Shown piece after piece: positions 22,168 through 31,741 of a stretch of 64,000 bases of DNA (position 1 is the stretch's first letter; every line of letters starts with the position of its first letter). Source of the DNA: Linyphia triangularis (taxonomy: Eukaryota > Arthropoda > Arachnida > Araneae > Linyphiidae). The stretch lies in assembly GCA_963978545.1 (NCBI GenBank), contig OZ021725.1:6921176-6985175 (forward strand), in the 5' to 3' direction. The notes under the pieces are model-generated. The model worked only from the letters and a program-made list of their open reading frames with translations, did not search any database and had not been told where the DNA came from. The translations under genes and the position numbers were made by a program.

Positions 22168-22653
22168 TGTAAAGCGTAAGCAGCTTTCATTGCGGGCGAC
22201 GGGTTTCGATCCAGAGACCATTGTATCTCGAGAGAGATACTTTACCGCTGTGCAAAAGAGTACTCCAGTGCATAGAAGTTTTATCTGTTATTTGAGGTCA
22301 CCACACAGCCTCCTAACAGCGACGAAGAAGAGATACTGTTGTTCTGATCAACGTCTGATTGGAGTTGGAGGTTTGGGATGCTAGTGCATCGTTGTGTCAG
22401 CTTGTTGTGGTGTTGCATGCGAGTTGCGTATGTGATCACTTGTTGCGATGCAGTGTCTCCTTTCAGAAGCGCCGATAGATGGCAGCATGATTCGTTTTTT
22501 AGTCCGATGTCACCAATAAAGTGTAGGCAAGCTTTCGTTGCGGGTGACGGGTCTCGATCCAGAGACCATTGTATCTCGAGACAGATGCGTTACCAATGTG
22601 CAAAAGAGTACTCCAGTGCACAGAAGTTTTATCTGTTATTTGAGGTCGCCACA
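22168..22653 (-). mobile_element. TRIM-like element, diverged second copy
   Basis: Two terminal repeats (22168-22305 and 22517-22653) flank one internal segment homologous to the array at 19681-20868. On the - strand the primer-site-like segment reads TTGGTGACATCGGAC and the polypurine-like tract is TTAGGAGGCTG. The ends again are TG...CA (TGTGG...), though the far repeat has mutated. Flanks (TATG/TGTG) give no clean target duplication. This copy keeps the better tRNA-like boxes and shows the basic unit is terminal repeat-internal-terminal repeat, with the tandem form being secondary. Confidence 0.65.
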
Positions 22654-22772
22654 TGTGGGTATTTTTTAAGTTTAAGGCTAACGAAACTTTTCTTTTAGGG
22701 AGCAAAGACAGCGTACATCATACTTTATACAGAGTTTGGCAATGACAAGTTAATGTGTAATTAGGTATTATG

Positions 22773-22866
22773 TCTTTGACAGTTGGACCGGACGGATGCC
22801 TGATCTGCCGTGCATCCGAGACATTCCACAGAAAATTCGCAACGATGATCAGGTTCAAGAAGGCCA
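22773..22866 (+). other. Unassigned exon-like, GC-richer segment
   Basis: The segment between TTTGACAG and CAG/GTGGTT is open as WTGRMPDLPCIRDIPQKIRN... and is noticeably GC-richer than its neighbours. It could be an alternative 5' exon of UBE2R, an exon of the divergent gene read on the other strand, or transposon sequence. No domain is recognised. Confidence 0.2.
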
Positions 22867-22891
22867 GGTGGTTTGAACTTTTGGTAAATTA

Positions 22892-23124
22892 CTAGTTCAC
22901 GTTTATGGGTTGGCGTACTTTTGAAAAGTTGGCGACAAAGCCAGAATGTCGCCAATTCGGAATTCCAATATGAAAAGTTGAGAAACGAACCAGCTCCATG
23001 ATTTGTGGTATAGAAAGATTAAAGCCAAAGCACGTCAATAAAAAAAATGGGGTTGCCAAATTTAGAACTGTATCGCCTACAAAACAGCGCCAAATCGGCT
23101 TGGCGATATTTTAACGTCAACTAG
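22892..23124 (+). mobile_element. MITE family CTAGTT(C/G)ACGTT, copy 1
   Basis: The element begins CTAGTTCACGTTTATGGGTT and ends TTTTAACGTCAACTAG, with CTAGTT...AACTAG as short inverted ends. An inverted copy is at 24834-25078. Homology continues about 10 bp beyond CTAG on both sides, so the exact borders are uncertain. Confidence 0.65.
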
Positions 23125-24249
23125 GAATAGACCGAACTTTTTATCGTCAACAGTCGACGGGATAATACGAAGTAATTTTAGAAAAGAGAATTTTCACGAG
23201 AAATAATAATTCGATTTGCTAACGGAAGAATCGTAAGATTAGGTCCCTGGATAGGTTTTTCAATTTCACGCCAATCAGATAGGTCTGAGAGAATATTTCC
23301 GAATTTATAACTGCCACATTTCAAAAAGTATCTGCTATTGTACGGCTGTGTTGATACGTGTAATTCATTCTATGTTTCCTCCGATTTGGTTGATCTTAGA
23401 CATGGTGCAACCATTATTTGGCATTCAGATATTTTGGTGCACCTTTTGAATGCTTAGAAAATTTTGTTTACTTACATAGAAATTTAACAAGGATCTCTAC
23501 CTATAAAAAATTCTGCTAGTTACTGTCAGACTACAGGGAGAATTTATTTTAAATAATCAGTGTTCACATAAGAAAATTAGTACCGAAACTTTTTATTATT
23601 GCCGGACCCAGAAAGTAAAACAATCTAAAAGCTTATAAAAGTTTTTTTAAAGTGTCTACAAAAAATGTGTTGTTGATCGTTGTCATTTAGGAACCGTCAT
23701 TTAATACTAAAAGTTGAGTTGTTAGCATGAATCAACCCATATAGCTTATGCATTGACGTCAAAGAACATTACAAGTTATTTCAGATGACTGAATGGAAAT
23801 TGAAATAGGTGTTTATAATTGGCTAAAAATTAGAATTTATTTTGAAGGCTTATTGTGGTTGGTCACAAAATTATTCCAAATCAACTTCATTCAAGAGTAA
23901 AATACAGTAAAATAAACGTGCTTGGGCTATCAACGGAAAGAAATGCGTTTCTGTTAGAATTACATTGTGATTTTCTTAAATGCTGTTTTTTGTAAATGTT
24001 GTCGATTTCCTCGCAGGTTTTTACATTTTGTTGCAATATTACAACTTTTCATGAGTAAAATATTACACAGAAAATAGTATTTTACATTCATAAGTATCTT
24101 TTTTTTAAATCATGACAACTTTTCTTAAAATGATTTATAATAAAATTGTTTAAATTTATTGTCTTTTGAAGATACGTCAAATCCTTTTTTTTTTAATAAA
24201 TATTTTTCATAAAAAAAATATGGCCACACACAGTTAAACGCACTCATTT

Positions 24250-24572
24250 GTTTACAAACGTGCTTTCTTTCTAAAATGTTTCAGATTTAGATTTCCCCAG
24301 TTTAAGTTATTAATATTGCAATTCTAAATTTAGATATCAATTTAAAAAGAAACATAGAAATTAAGTAGTGTTCGTCTTTTGTGAGAATTTTCCATCTGAT
24401 CGCTCTATGGTGATGCAATTAGATTACGTGTTTTGTGAGAATGTCTCATTTAGTTAATTTATATCCTATTTCTCTAGAAGTTACAAACAAGGTTCAGATT
24501 TTGTAACAAAGTGTGTCGTCTTAAAAACTCTCTTTTCCCTTCTCAAATACTTTTTGTCACTGAGATAGAAGT
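24250..24572 (+). promoter_or_regulatory. Presumed promoter and 5' UTR of UBE2R
   Basis: This is single-copy sequence directly upstream of the start codon, between two inverted MITE copies. No TATA box in a convincing position was seen. CTCATTTAGTTAATTT and a pyrimidine-rich CTCTCTTTTCCCTTCTC precede the ATG. The start codon context is GAAGTATGG, with G at +4. Transcription start was inferred only from position. Confidence 0.3.
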
Positions 24573-24749
24573 ATGGCACTTCAACCTACTAGCAGTGCAT
24601 TAAGAGCTTTGTCTCTTGAGTTTAAAAACCTCCAGGAAGAACCAGTAGAAGGTTTCCGAGTCAGATTGATAGACGAAAATAATTTGATGGAATGGGAAGT
24701 GGCGATGTTTGGACCACCCGAGACGCTATATGAAGGAGGCTATTTTAAA
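24573..24749 (+). CDS. UBE2R2: Ubiquitin-conjugating enzyme E2 R (CDC34 family), exon 1
   Basis: UBE2R/CDC34 enzymes take ubiquitin from E1 and, with SCF-type cullin-RING ligases, build K48-linked chains on cell-cycle substrates in nucleus and cytosol. Exon 1 encodes 59 residues starting MALQPTSSALRALSLEF, then LQEEPVEGFRVRL and FGPPETLYEGGYFK, which closely follow vertebrate UBE2R2 (LQEEPVEGFRITL, FGPPNTLYEGGYFK). The full gene has five coding exons and gives 238 residues, the same length I recall for human UBE2R2. The donor is AAA/GTAAGT, phase 0. Intron 1 (24750-30856) is filled with a MITE, a Helitron, a P-like element and other repeats, yet the coding sequence is undamaged, so this is very likely a working gene. 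Confidence 0.96.
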
Positions 24750-24833
24750 GTAAGTTTCAAATGTCAACTTTAAACACTATCTCGAGTCTAAGAAGGGGCC
24801 ATGCTGTGCCGAAATAGAAAATTGGGTCTATTC

Positions 24834-25078
24834 CTAGTTGACGTTAAAATATCGCCAAGCCGATTTGGCGCTGTTTTGTAGGCAATACAGTTCTAAATTT
24901 GGCAACCCCATTTTTTTTTTTTTTTTTTTTATTGACGTGCTTTGGCTTCAACCTTTCTATACCACAAATCATGGAGCTGGTTTGTTTCTCAATTTTTCAT
25001 AATGGAATTCCGAATTGGCGACATTCTGGCTTTGTCGCCAACTTTTCAAAAGTGCGCCAACCCATAAACGTGAACTAG
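24834..25078 (-). mobile_element. MITE family CTAGTT(C/G)ACGTT, copy 2 (inverted)
   Basis: An inverted copy of 22892-23124. It starts CTAGTTGACGTTAAAATATC and ends CATAAACGTGAACTAG, with a 20-bp T run inside where copy 1 has an A run. It begins 85 bp after exon 1 of UBE2R, so the two copies flank the promoter and first exon in opposite orientation. Confidence 0.7.
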
Positions 25079-25650
25079 GAATTTATCGAAAATTGTACAA
25101 CTATACTATGAGCAGCTTGTATAAAGCTAGTAAAAAAAAGAACCATAGTACATAATTTGTGACTAAGTAAAGTGTGGTAATAAAATCATTGTCCAGTATA
25201 AAATTTCTCCTCTAAAACAAGGTGAAGATTTGAAAATTCCGTACAGATGTAGTATATGATATTTCTTTGACACAATTTTATTTGGCATTTTTTTCTCCCC
25301 CCCCCCCCCCTCTCAGTTAAAGGCTGTTTCTGGAAACAGATATTATTTTATTTTTGTTACTGTGTTCTTAATTTTGTCAAATTTTCTAATCACTATGCTA
25401 CTACATCTGTTCAAAAGATTCAATAAAAATCCCAAAATATTAAAAAAAATGTATGAAATATTGTGAGTTTAATTATTCTTTGCAAATCTACTACTTAATG
25501 CTTAAATTCTTATTTTGGGCATTGTAATAAAATTGGCTGAAACTTTCAAAGAGGTGATAAATATGTGTAAATAATAAATATCGCAGGAAATTTAAGTAGT
25601 GAACATATTTTTAAACATCATAACTACAACTATATTAATAAGAAAATACA

Positions 25651-25807
25651 GTACTTGCGTATTAATGCCACCACAGCTACAGAATTGACGGTTTTTAAGT
25701 GCCGCCAATCTACACCTAACATTTTTTAAGCGAACAAGATTGCTCGTTATTGGTGACACTTAAAAACCGCCAAATCTGTAGCTTCGGTGGCGTTAGTACG
25801 CAAGTAC
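25651..25807. mobile_element. MITE family GTACTTRCGTATTA, copy 1
   Basis: A near-perfect fold-back: GTACTTGCGTATTAATGCCA on the left and GTGGCGTTAGTACGCAAGTAC as its inverse on the right. Inner arms (GACGGTTTTTAAGTGCCGCC / GACACTTAAAAACCGCC) also pair. A related element with the same ends is at 52348-52557. Confidence 0.75.
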
Positions 25808-26065
25808 CGAAAATACATTAAATATTAAATTGCCATTTAAACAGAATGTAATTTCAAAAAAGTTTCATGTATATTTTTCTTTGTAGTGTAAATTAATATT
25901 AATAATTTAATCAAAGAATAACTTTTCATCAAATTGATGAATGAGTCAATAGACATCTATATTTATATTTAGGCACTATTCCCGGATACCAGAACCCCCC
26001 CCCCCTCCCCCTTAAATTGCAGACCTGACTCATTCAATCTTTAACAACATTCAAATCATTTATAA

Positions 26066-26687
26066 CTAGCTATGTGGCCCGTCGTTGACGGATAAACTCA
26101 GTTTTTGGTACTAAATAAAAGTAATATAAAAGTTTATCACCCCATTGTAAATTCATTCTTTGTTCGTTTAGTTCGGCATGTCTTAGCCGATCGGCTTCTA
26201 AACGAACGGCACGCCTCTCTGATGTTTCTCTACTCCTTACAGACTCCTGGCGTCGCCGTTGCGACGCTAATCTGTCCTCTGGGGAAATGTCCGGCTGCCG
26301 CGAAGTCGAAGCTTCTTGGTTGTCATTTTGTAATTCGTTCCTCTTTAAACGTTTTTGAAAAACTTTTTTGTCGATTTTGCTTAATGATGGGCGTTTTTTT
26401 CTAGGCATTGTGAATGTAGAATATCATTTGCGATTTTCAAAACAAACCAAACGAAGATTGTCATTCAGTTGCCATTCAGGAAATACTAAATTGTGTCTGC
26501 TTAAAAACACCAAACAAAATTATTTCGGAAATTTTAAAACTCAATTAAAATTAAAAATATATCGCCTATTTTACTACTGGTCGTTTAATTAAGCGATATA
26601 CCAAATTTCATCCTAATCCGTTAGGTAGTTTTTACGTGAAACGGTCCCCAAATCCGTGTGACAGAAAGTCAGTTTTATTTATATAGA
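26066..26687 (-). mobile_element. Non-autonomous Helitron
   Basis: On the - strand the element begins TCTATATAAATAAAACTGAC and ends CTAG after the hairpin CCGTCAACGACGG. It is inserted between A and T with no target duplication, as rolling-circle Helitrons are. It lies in UBE2R intron 1. It carries a remnant of Helitron protein sequence (26070-26408). Confidence 0.85.
26070..26408 (-). pseudogene. Helitron protein N-terminal remnant
   Basis: A 112-codon frame starts MPRKKRPSLSKIDKKVF. It contains RLASQRRRQESVRSRETSER and RRAVRLEADRLRHAELNEQR, the charged ETxEQRxxRLExDRxRxA-type repeats found N-terminal to the Rep/helicase in animal Helitron proteins. The Rep HUH motif and helicase are absent. 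The frame reads into the Helitron 3' terminus, so this is a captured 5' coding remnant rather than a functional gene. Confidence 0.6.
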
Positions 26688-27184
26688 TTTCTTTAACAAA
26701 CTGTCAACATTTTGGTGTGGCTATGCACGTACACATCACTTAAAAGTGTAATAATTTTGCCTTGGCACCAACTGGTACCTATTTTAGCAACACATCTATC
26801 CAACTGTTCTGTTTCTATCCAACATCTATCCAACTGTAACACTATCTCCTTTTTCCCCTCTATTCTCCAAATAAATTATAATAACTGTTAATTGTTGGTA
26901 TTATATGAGAAGTTGTGTCATACCTAGATTTTCGAAAAATTAATAGATTTCGATAATTTTTCGAAAAATTTCATCTTTTGCCCCCCATGTTTTTTGAAAA
27001 GTTGACACCTATGCTGAATATGATAACTTAATTTGATACCAGAAAGGGGCATGGAAGTTATGATTGCTGTAAAGTCATTGGAGATTCGTCGATTGAATTA
27101 ATGAATTATTTATCATTTAACCTACTGGATCCAAGTGCTAAGAAAACATTGTTGTCAAAATATGACCCATGAAAAAAGTGTTAG

Positions 27185-27420
27185 TATAAACCCTTTATAT
27201 GCATTGCCAATTTTTTTTATTCACTAACATAGCTCTGATTCTGTTGACGGCATGTGCTTGGTGTTTGCATCTAATTTTAAATATTAATAGTATCGCTATC
27301 AGCAAAATATGTGGCAAACTACTTTTCAAAATTTATTTATTAAAAATGTATGCATTCACATCCGAATATCTTTTATTTATTTTGATTAAAACAATTTTGG
27401 CAACAGGAAAGAGTGTGGTT
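27185..27420 (+). repeat. Interspersed repeat family A, copy 4 (5' part)
   Basis: This matches the first half of family A (TATGCATTGCCAATTTTTTT, TTTGGCAACAGGAAAGAG) and stops near 27420, where unrelated sequence with GTGTCAACTTTTCAAAAAAC follows. That stretch (27455-27630) is an inverted counterpart of 26878-27010, including the shared TAATACCAACAAT and AAATTTCATCTT motifs. Confidence 0.55.
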
Positions 27421-28133
27421 AAAATTCTTTCACTTGCAGCGTTACTTAGCCTCATAGGTGTCAACTTTTCAAAAAACAGGGGGGGGGGCGAGTTTTGACG
27501 GAAGATGAAATTTTTCGAAAAATTATCGAAATCTATTAAATTTTCAAAAATCTAGGTATGACACAACTTCTCATATAATACCAACAATAAACAGTTATAA
27601 TAAATTATTTGGAGAATGGAGGGAAAAAAAGGAGATAGTGTTACAAAAATCAGGGTAGGCAGCCCCTCAGAATTTAAAAGTGGGGAGGCCAGCCCCCCCT
27701 GCCCCACCCGTACTTTACGCCTATGCTTAGCCTTACAACTTTGAATTGAATGAACCTAGGGTTCCCATGGTTATTAAAAGTGCTTTTTATTTTTGAACTT
27801 GTTTTCAAAGCCTTAAAAAGGCTTACGGTTGTAGTTTCCGGAATTCTCAACCCGGAATTATAGGTTCTCAAACCCCCAGAAAACCTGTCTCAACTCGAGG
27901 ATTAGGGAAAGTCGTAGTCTTCGCCTATTTTCAACACTGAGTTATGTCAACCTAGAGTTCATAAACTCAGCTAATGTCAACCCTTCTCGTGAGCATGGTT
28001 AAGACTGAATTTCATAACCTGCCCATGCGCAGAGGATAAATTTGTTACGTAAATTTTGTGCTGTAGTCTCGACTTTTGCTTTGCTAAGTGATTAAACGTT
28101 TGCGGTACTTCCTTTTAATAATATATTACGTCA

Positions 28134-28208
28134 AAAACATGAATGATTTGAATTTGTTAGCTGATTTGGAGTTTTTGGAGAAATTAGAAAGCAGAAGGGA
28201 AAAAAAGG
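28134..28208 (+). other. Short exon-like open segment, unassigned
   Basis: ATG at 28139 opens MNDLNLLADLEFLEKLESRR, then EKK before a possible donor, AAG/GTTAGT. It is acidic-helical and could be the first exon of a transposase such as Harbinger. The evidence is only the frame and donor. Confidence 0.2.
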
Positions 28209-28579
28209 TTAGTTTCTTTGCACTCTATAACATTAATTCGTTGTTGGATATCGCCAACAACAGATTTTTTTTTTACGGAGTGTACAGTGCTCGTTTTTTT
28301 TTTAACAAATTATTTTCCATTTTTCAATTTCATGTAAAACACCAGATCACCGAACCGAGTACAAGATTTAATAAGATAAACACGAGACCACACCAAAGCA
28401 TTCTGGGAACAGAAATCACATGACACTTCTAGACCAATGGCAAGCTGTCCTTCAACTCTGAGTTGAGTAACTTTGAGCTGATAAGCTCTGCCATTGAAAA
28501 ATCCCAAAGACTACCGTTTTTTTAAGAGCTTATGAACTCAGGGTTATAGTAGCAATATTGAGATTTCGGGAAACTACGG

Positions 28580-28915
28580 TCGTTAGAGGTGCTTAAATGT
28601 CCTTGAAAATGTTTAGAGGTCCTTAAAAGTCTTTAATTTTTATGGATGCTGTGTGCTCATTTGCAATATTTCTAAAAATACCACTCAGACTTGCTATCCC
28701 CAAGTGACTGCCACTTATCCACACTATATCAGAATTGTCTAACATATTTGTATTACTCATGCGCCAACTTGTAACTTTTTTGGTGGAATATACTTAATTA
28801 AAAATTTATATAGAGACATGATGCCTGAAAACAAATTTACAAAGATCCTTAAAAACATTATTTAGGTCCTTAAAAGTCATTGATTTTCATTCAGTGATTT
28901 GAGTAAGAACCACAC
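28580..28915. repeat. Diverged relative of the 31322-31736 element
   Basis: Shared blocks include TTAGAGGTCCTTAAAAGTC, CAGACTTGCTATCCCC, ATGCGCCAACTTGTAAC and ACATGATGCCTGAAAACAAA. The terminal CAGGGTTCCCAC repeats have decayed here. Confidence 0.6.
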
Positions 28916-28919
28916 TCCA

Positions 28920-29210
28920 TTATAAACTTATGCATTCACTTTCAGCTATCTTATATTTATTCTGATTAAAATTGTTTTGGCAACAGGAAAGAGTTTCAAC
29001 AAGGATCGATTATATGGGATTTACTAGTTTTCCAAAATGATTATAGAAACATGTGTAAAAAGCTACCTTTTAGTGTCAGTGACAGTCCCCAAAACTTGAT
29101 AGAATGCATTGCCTCCGACATCAAATCTATTTGCCAAGTTTCAACCCGATCAGATGACGACAAATGTGTTAATTAAGCTTCCACAGATTTGCACAGCAGC
29201 CACACACCGC
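28920..29210 (+). repeat. Interspersed repeat family A, copy 5 (split by a P-like element)
   Basis: Family A landmarks (TTTGGCAACAGGAAAGAGTT, TTGATAGAATGCATTGCC, TTAAGCTTCCACAGATTTGC) run up to a CA-rich tail at 29200. The tail resumes after 30564 (ACACGCACATAAATAAAATC, TTAAGGATTTTAAAA). The intervening 29211-30564 is therefore a later insertion. Confidence 0.65.
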
Positions 29211-29410
29211 GACCTCCGATATAACAGAAGGCCATCCAACTCCGCCATATTTTACCTTCTACGTCATCAGTGGTGGATACAAATTATGCGATCGCAAGGC
29301 AAACATTGTATGAAAGTGGATACACTGATCTTCAAATTCTGCTTTTACTAGTCGTTCGATGGTTATTATGGACGATTTATATGTTTAATATTTGGTGAAA
29401 ATTTTATAAA

Positions 29411-29563
29411 ATGCCGAGTTCTTGTTCCGTTCTAGAGTGCAGCGGGAACTCCAGAACTGGTCCTAAGGTTAGTGTGTTCAAATTCTCTTCCGATGGCAGT
29501 GTTAGAAAAAAATTATGCTGTGCGATATATCAAAACAATTTTGTCCCTACAAAATACAGCAAG
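29411..29563 (+). pseudogene. THAP domain, first exon (P-like transposase remnant)
   Basis: ATG at 29411 opens 51 codons, MPSSCSVLECSGNSRTGPKV...VPTKYSK. The C-x4-C pair (CSVLEC), the F.F.....RKK segment and the P.KYSK ending follow the first part of the C2CH THAP zinc finger. The conserved Trp after RKK is Leu. The exon ends AAG/GCGAGT, a GC-type donor at the usual THAP intron position, and joins in phase to 30030. Confidence 0.6.
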
Positions 29564-29763
29564 GCGAGTGTAGCTTTTTAATAAAATCTTTAATATTTTT
29601 TTTAAATATAAGTGTATAATTTTTTGAGATGTTATTTAAGTGCTGAAAAGAATGCTAACTATTTACGATGATGATAACTTTTCTTCGGCTTCAACATTTT
29701 TTTTTTTTTATTATTATTATTTTTTAAATGAAAGTTTAGAAAACAATCTTTGGTAAAAATTCC

Positions 29764-29885
29764 AAGTACAGTAAGAATTCTGCGCCACAACCATTTTTTT
29801 AATAAAAAGTGAACTACCCTATAGTTGACAAAATTTTACGCTGTTTTATGTAAACAATTCTTGGCGCAGAATCTGTACCGTACTT
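29764..29885. mobile_element. MITE family GTACGGATTCTGCGCC, copy 2
   Basis: AAGTACAGTAAGAATTCTGC at the left and CAGAATCTGTACCGTACTT at the right are inverted. The interior shares TTTTATGTAAACAATTCTTGG with the copies at 10279 and 42061. Nested in the P-like fossil. Confidence 0.65.
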
Positions 29886-30029
29886 TGAAGTTTTACTTCA
29901 ATCTTTACTAGCCTTTCAAAATAACCAACATAAAATAAAAATTAAACGTGGAAACTTTTTCTTATTTCATTGTATTGTTTTGTTAAAAATATGATAGAGA
30001 TGTTTAAAAATTTTTGTGCTCTTATTAAG

Positions 30030-30098
30030 GTATGTGAGCTACCTTTTCATCCAAATGATTTTGTATATTCAAAAGAAGCACTTGATAAGAAGAATGGA
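30030..30098 (+). pseudogene. THAP domain, second exon (P-like transposase remnant)
   Basis: After an acceptor TTATTAAG, 23 codons read VCELPFHPNDFVYSKEALDK before a stop. THAP domains continue VC.LHF.P.DF, so the third Cys is kept. The zinc-binding His is Pro here (ELPF for ELHF), which would break the finger. It stops soon after, confirming a non-functional remnant. Confidence 0.55.
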
Positions 30099-30856
30099 TA
30101 AGATTAGTTTTTCTAAGATAACTGTACATGCTTATCCTGGCAAGCATTGTGAATTGAAAGAAAAAAAAGTATATATTGTATATCTTTTCTCCAAATGTAG
30201 GTTTTCTCTGAAAATCTGAGCCTTGAATTTAGTTGTGGTATTTAAGCTATTATATTTTTTTGTCTTTTGTTTATTGAGTATATTTGTTGTGTTTTATCAA
30301 TTGTAAATATCAATGTTTTGAATTAAAGCTTTTCTTCTTTCCTTTCACATTTCAAACGTTTAGAAATATTTTTAAATTATACTTGATCGTACTTAAAAGG
30401 GAATGAATGAAGTTTAGATCCTCAAAATATATACAAAATTAGTGTTTTAAGTTGTAGGGATAATTTAATTTTTTACATTGTCAAAGAAATAAAGTCATCA
30501 AATTGTATCCATGGCCTGTGACGTCATAATGATAGTTGGATAGCCTTCTATAATATCGATGGTCACGCACACACGCACATAAATAAAATCAAATTTAATA
30601 TTAAGGATTTTAAAACACCCCTATTATTGGACAATTTAATCAAGGTATACATTTTCTTAGTATAAGGTCATCTTCTAGAGCGAAAATTCTCAACCTTTTT
30701 TTACTTGCAACTCCATCGAATATCCTAAAATTATTTAAAAAAATCTTTTCCACCTCAATTTTTTATCAGCTTCTTTCTTAGACACTTTGTAATATTTAAT
30801 TCATTTACTTAAATAAAAAAAATAATGATTTTATTTTGATTTAAATACATTTTTAG

Positions 30857-30943
30857 GCTCTTCTCAAGTTTCCTCCAGATTATCCTTATTCACCTCCTTC
30901 AGTTCGATTCCTGTCAAAAGTATGGCATCCTAATGTGTATGAA
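30857..30943 (+). CDS. UBE2R2: UBE2R exon 2 (HPN motif)
   Basis: 29 codons, [20 protein letters not shown] followed by KVWHPNVYE. This covers the E2 core strand-loop with the HPN tripeptide that stabilises the oxyanion during ubiquitin transfer. Acceptor TTTTTAG/GCTCTT and donor GAA/GTAAGT, both phase 0. Every position around YPYSPP and WHPN agrees with the CDC34/UBE2R family. Confidence 0.96.
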
Positions 30944-31321
30944 GTAAGTTTTCATTATGTCTTAGAATGTATGGAATTTGTTTTGTTTTTTTGAAATGTG
31001 GGTTCATCCTTAAGTTATCTTCTTACCTTAACTTAACCTTAAGTCTTAAAGTTATCTTTACCTTTCATTTGGTTTGAAATATGCATGCTGCCTTACTTTT
31101 AAGGGTTACAATTTATGATTATTGTGTAATCATAAATTTGGCCGATGACTGCTTGTGTTCATGATTAAAGAGGTTGTGCTTTTATGGGTAGTTATATAAA
31201 AAAGACTGAACTGCCATTTCACATTCTGAGTTCAGTTGTAGGTATCTTTTCTGGAATTGGCACTGCAACTAAATTAGGTTAATTTGAGTTTTTCAATGCC
31301 ACATATAAGAAGAAATTTGAA

Positions 31322-31736
31322 CAGGGTTCCCACGGTCATTGAAAGTCATTAAAAGTGCTTAATATTTTTGAACTTGTTTTCAAAGCCTTGAAAATGCTTA
31401 GAGGTGCTTAAAAGTCCTTGAAAATGCTTAGAGGTGCTTAAAAGTCCTTAATTTATGTGTATGTTGACCAACTTCAAAATTTACAAAAATGCAACTCAGA
31501 CTTGCTATCCCCGCGTGTCCGCCATTTATCCTCATTATATCAGAATTTTCTGACATATTTGTATTACACATGCGCCAACTTGTAACTGTTTTGGTAGAAT
31601 ATACTTTATAAAAAATTTTTATACGGACATGATGCCTGAAAACAAATTTTTTAAGGTCCTTAAAAACATTAATTAGGTCCTTAAAAGTCATTGAAAAGTC
31701 ACTGATTTTCCTTCTGTGATTTGAGTGGGAACCCTG
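31322..31736. mobile_element. hAT-like element CAGGGTTCCCAC, 5-bp target duplication
   Basis: CAGGGTTCCCACGGTCATTG on the left and TGAGTGGGAACCCTG on the right form inverted ends, with TTGAA directly outside both. Subterminal motifs such as GGTGCTTAAAAGTCCTT are repeated. No coding sequence. Diverged relatives are at 28580-28915 and 27750-27850. Confidence 0.7.
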
Positions 31737-31741
31737 TTGAA

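Larger units (their letters stand above)
29211..30564 (+). mobile_element. P-element-like DNA transposon fossil
   Basis: Terminal inverted repeats GACCTCCGATATAACAGAAG (left) and CTTCTATAATATCGATGGTC (right) bound about 1.35 kb. The left end continues GGCCATCCAACT and is matched by AGTTGGATAGC on the right. The order ATAACAnAAGGnnnTCC resembles the Drosophila P terminal repeat. The interior encodes a THAP DNA-binding domain in two exons, as P-superfamily transposases do at their N-terminus. Flanks on both sides are CA-rich repeat tail, so an 8-bp target duplication cannot be read reliably. The catalytic region is deleted. It sits in UBE2R intron 1 and contains a nested MITE at 29764-29885. 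Confidence 0.65.
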
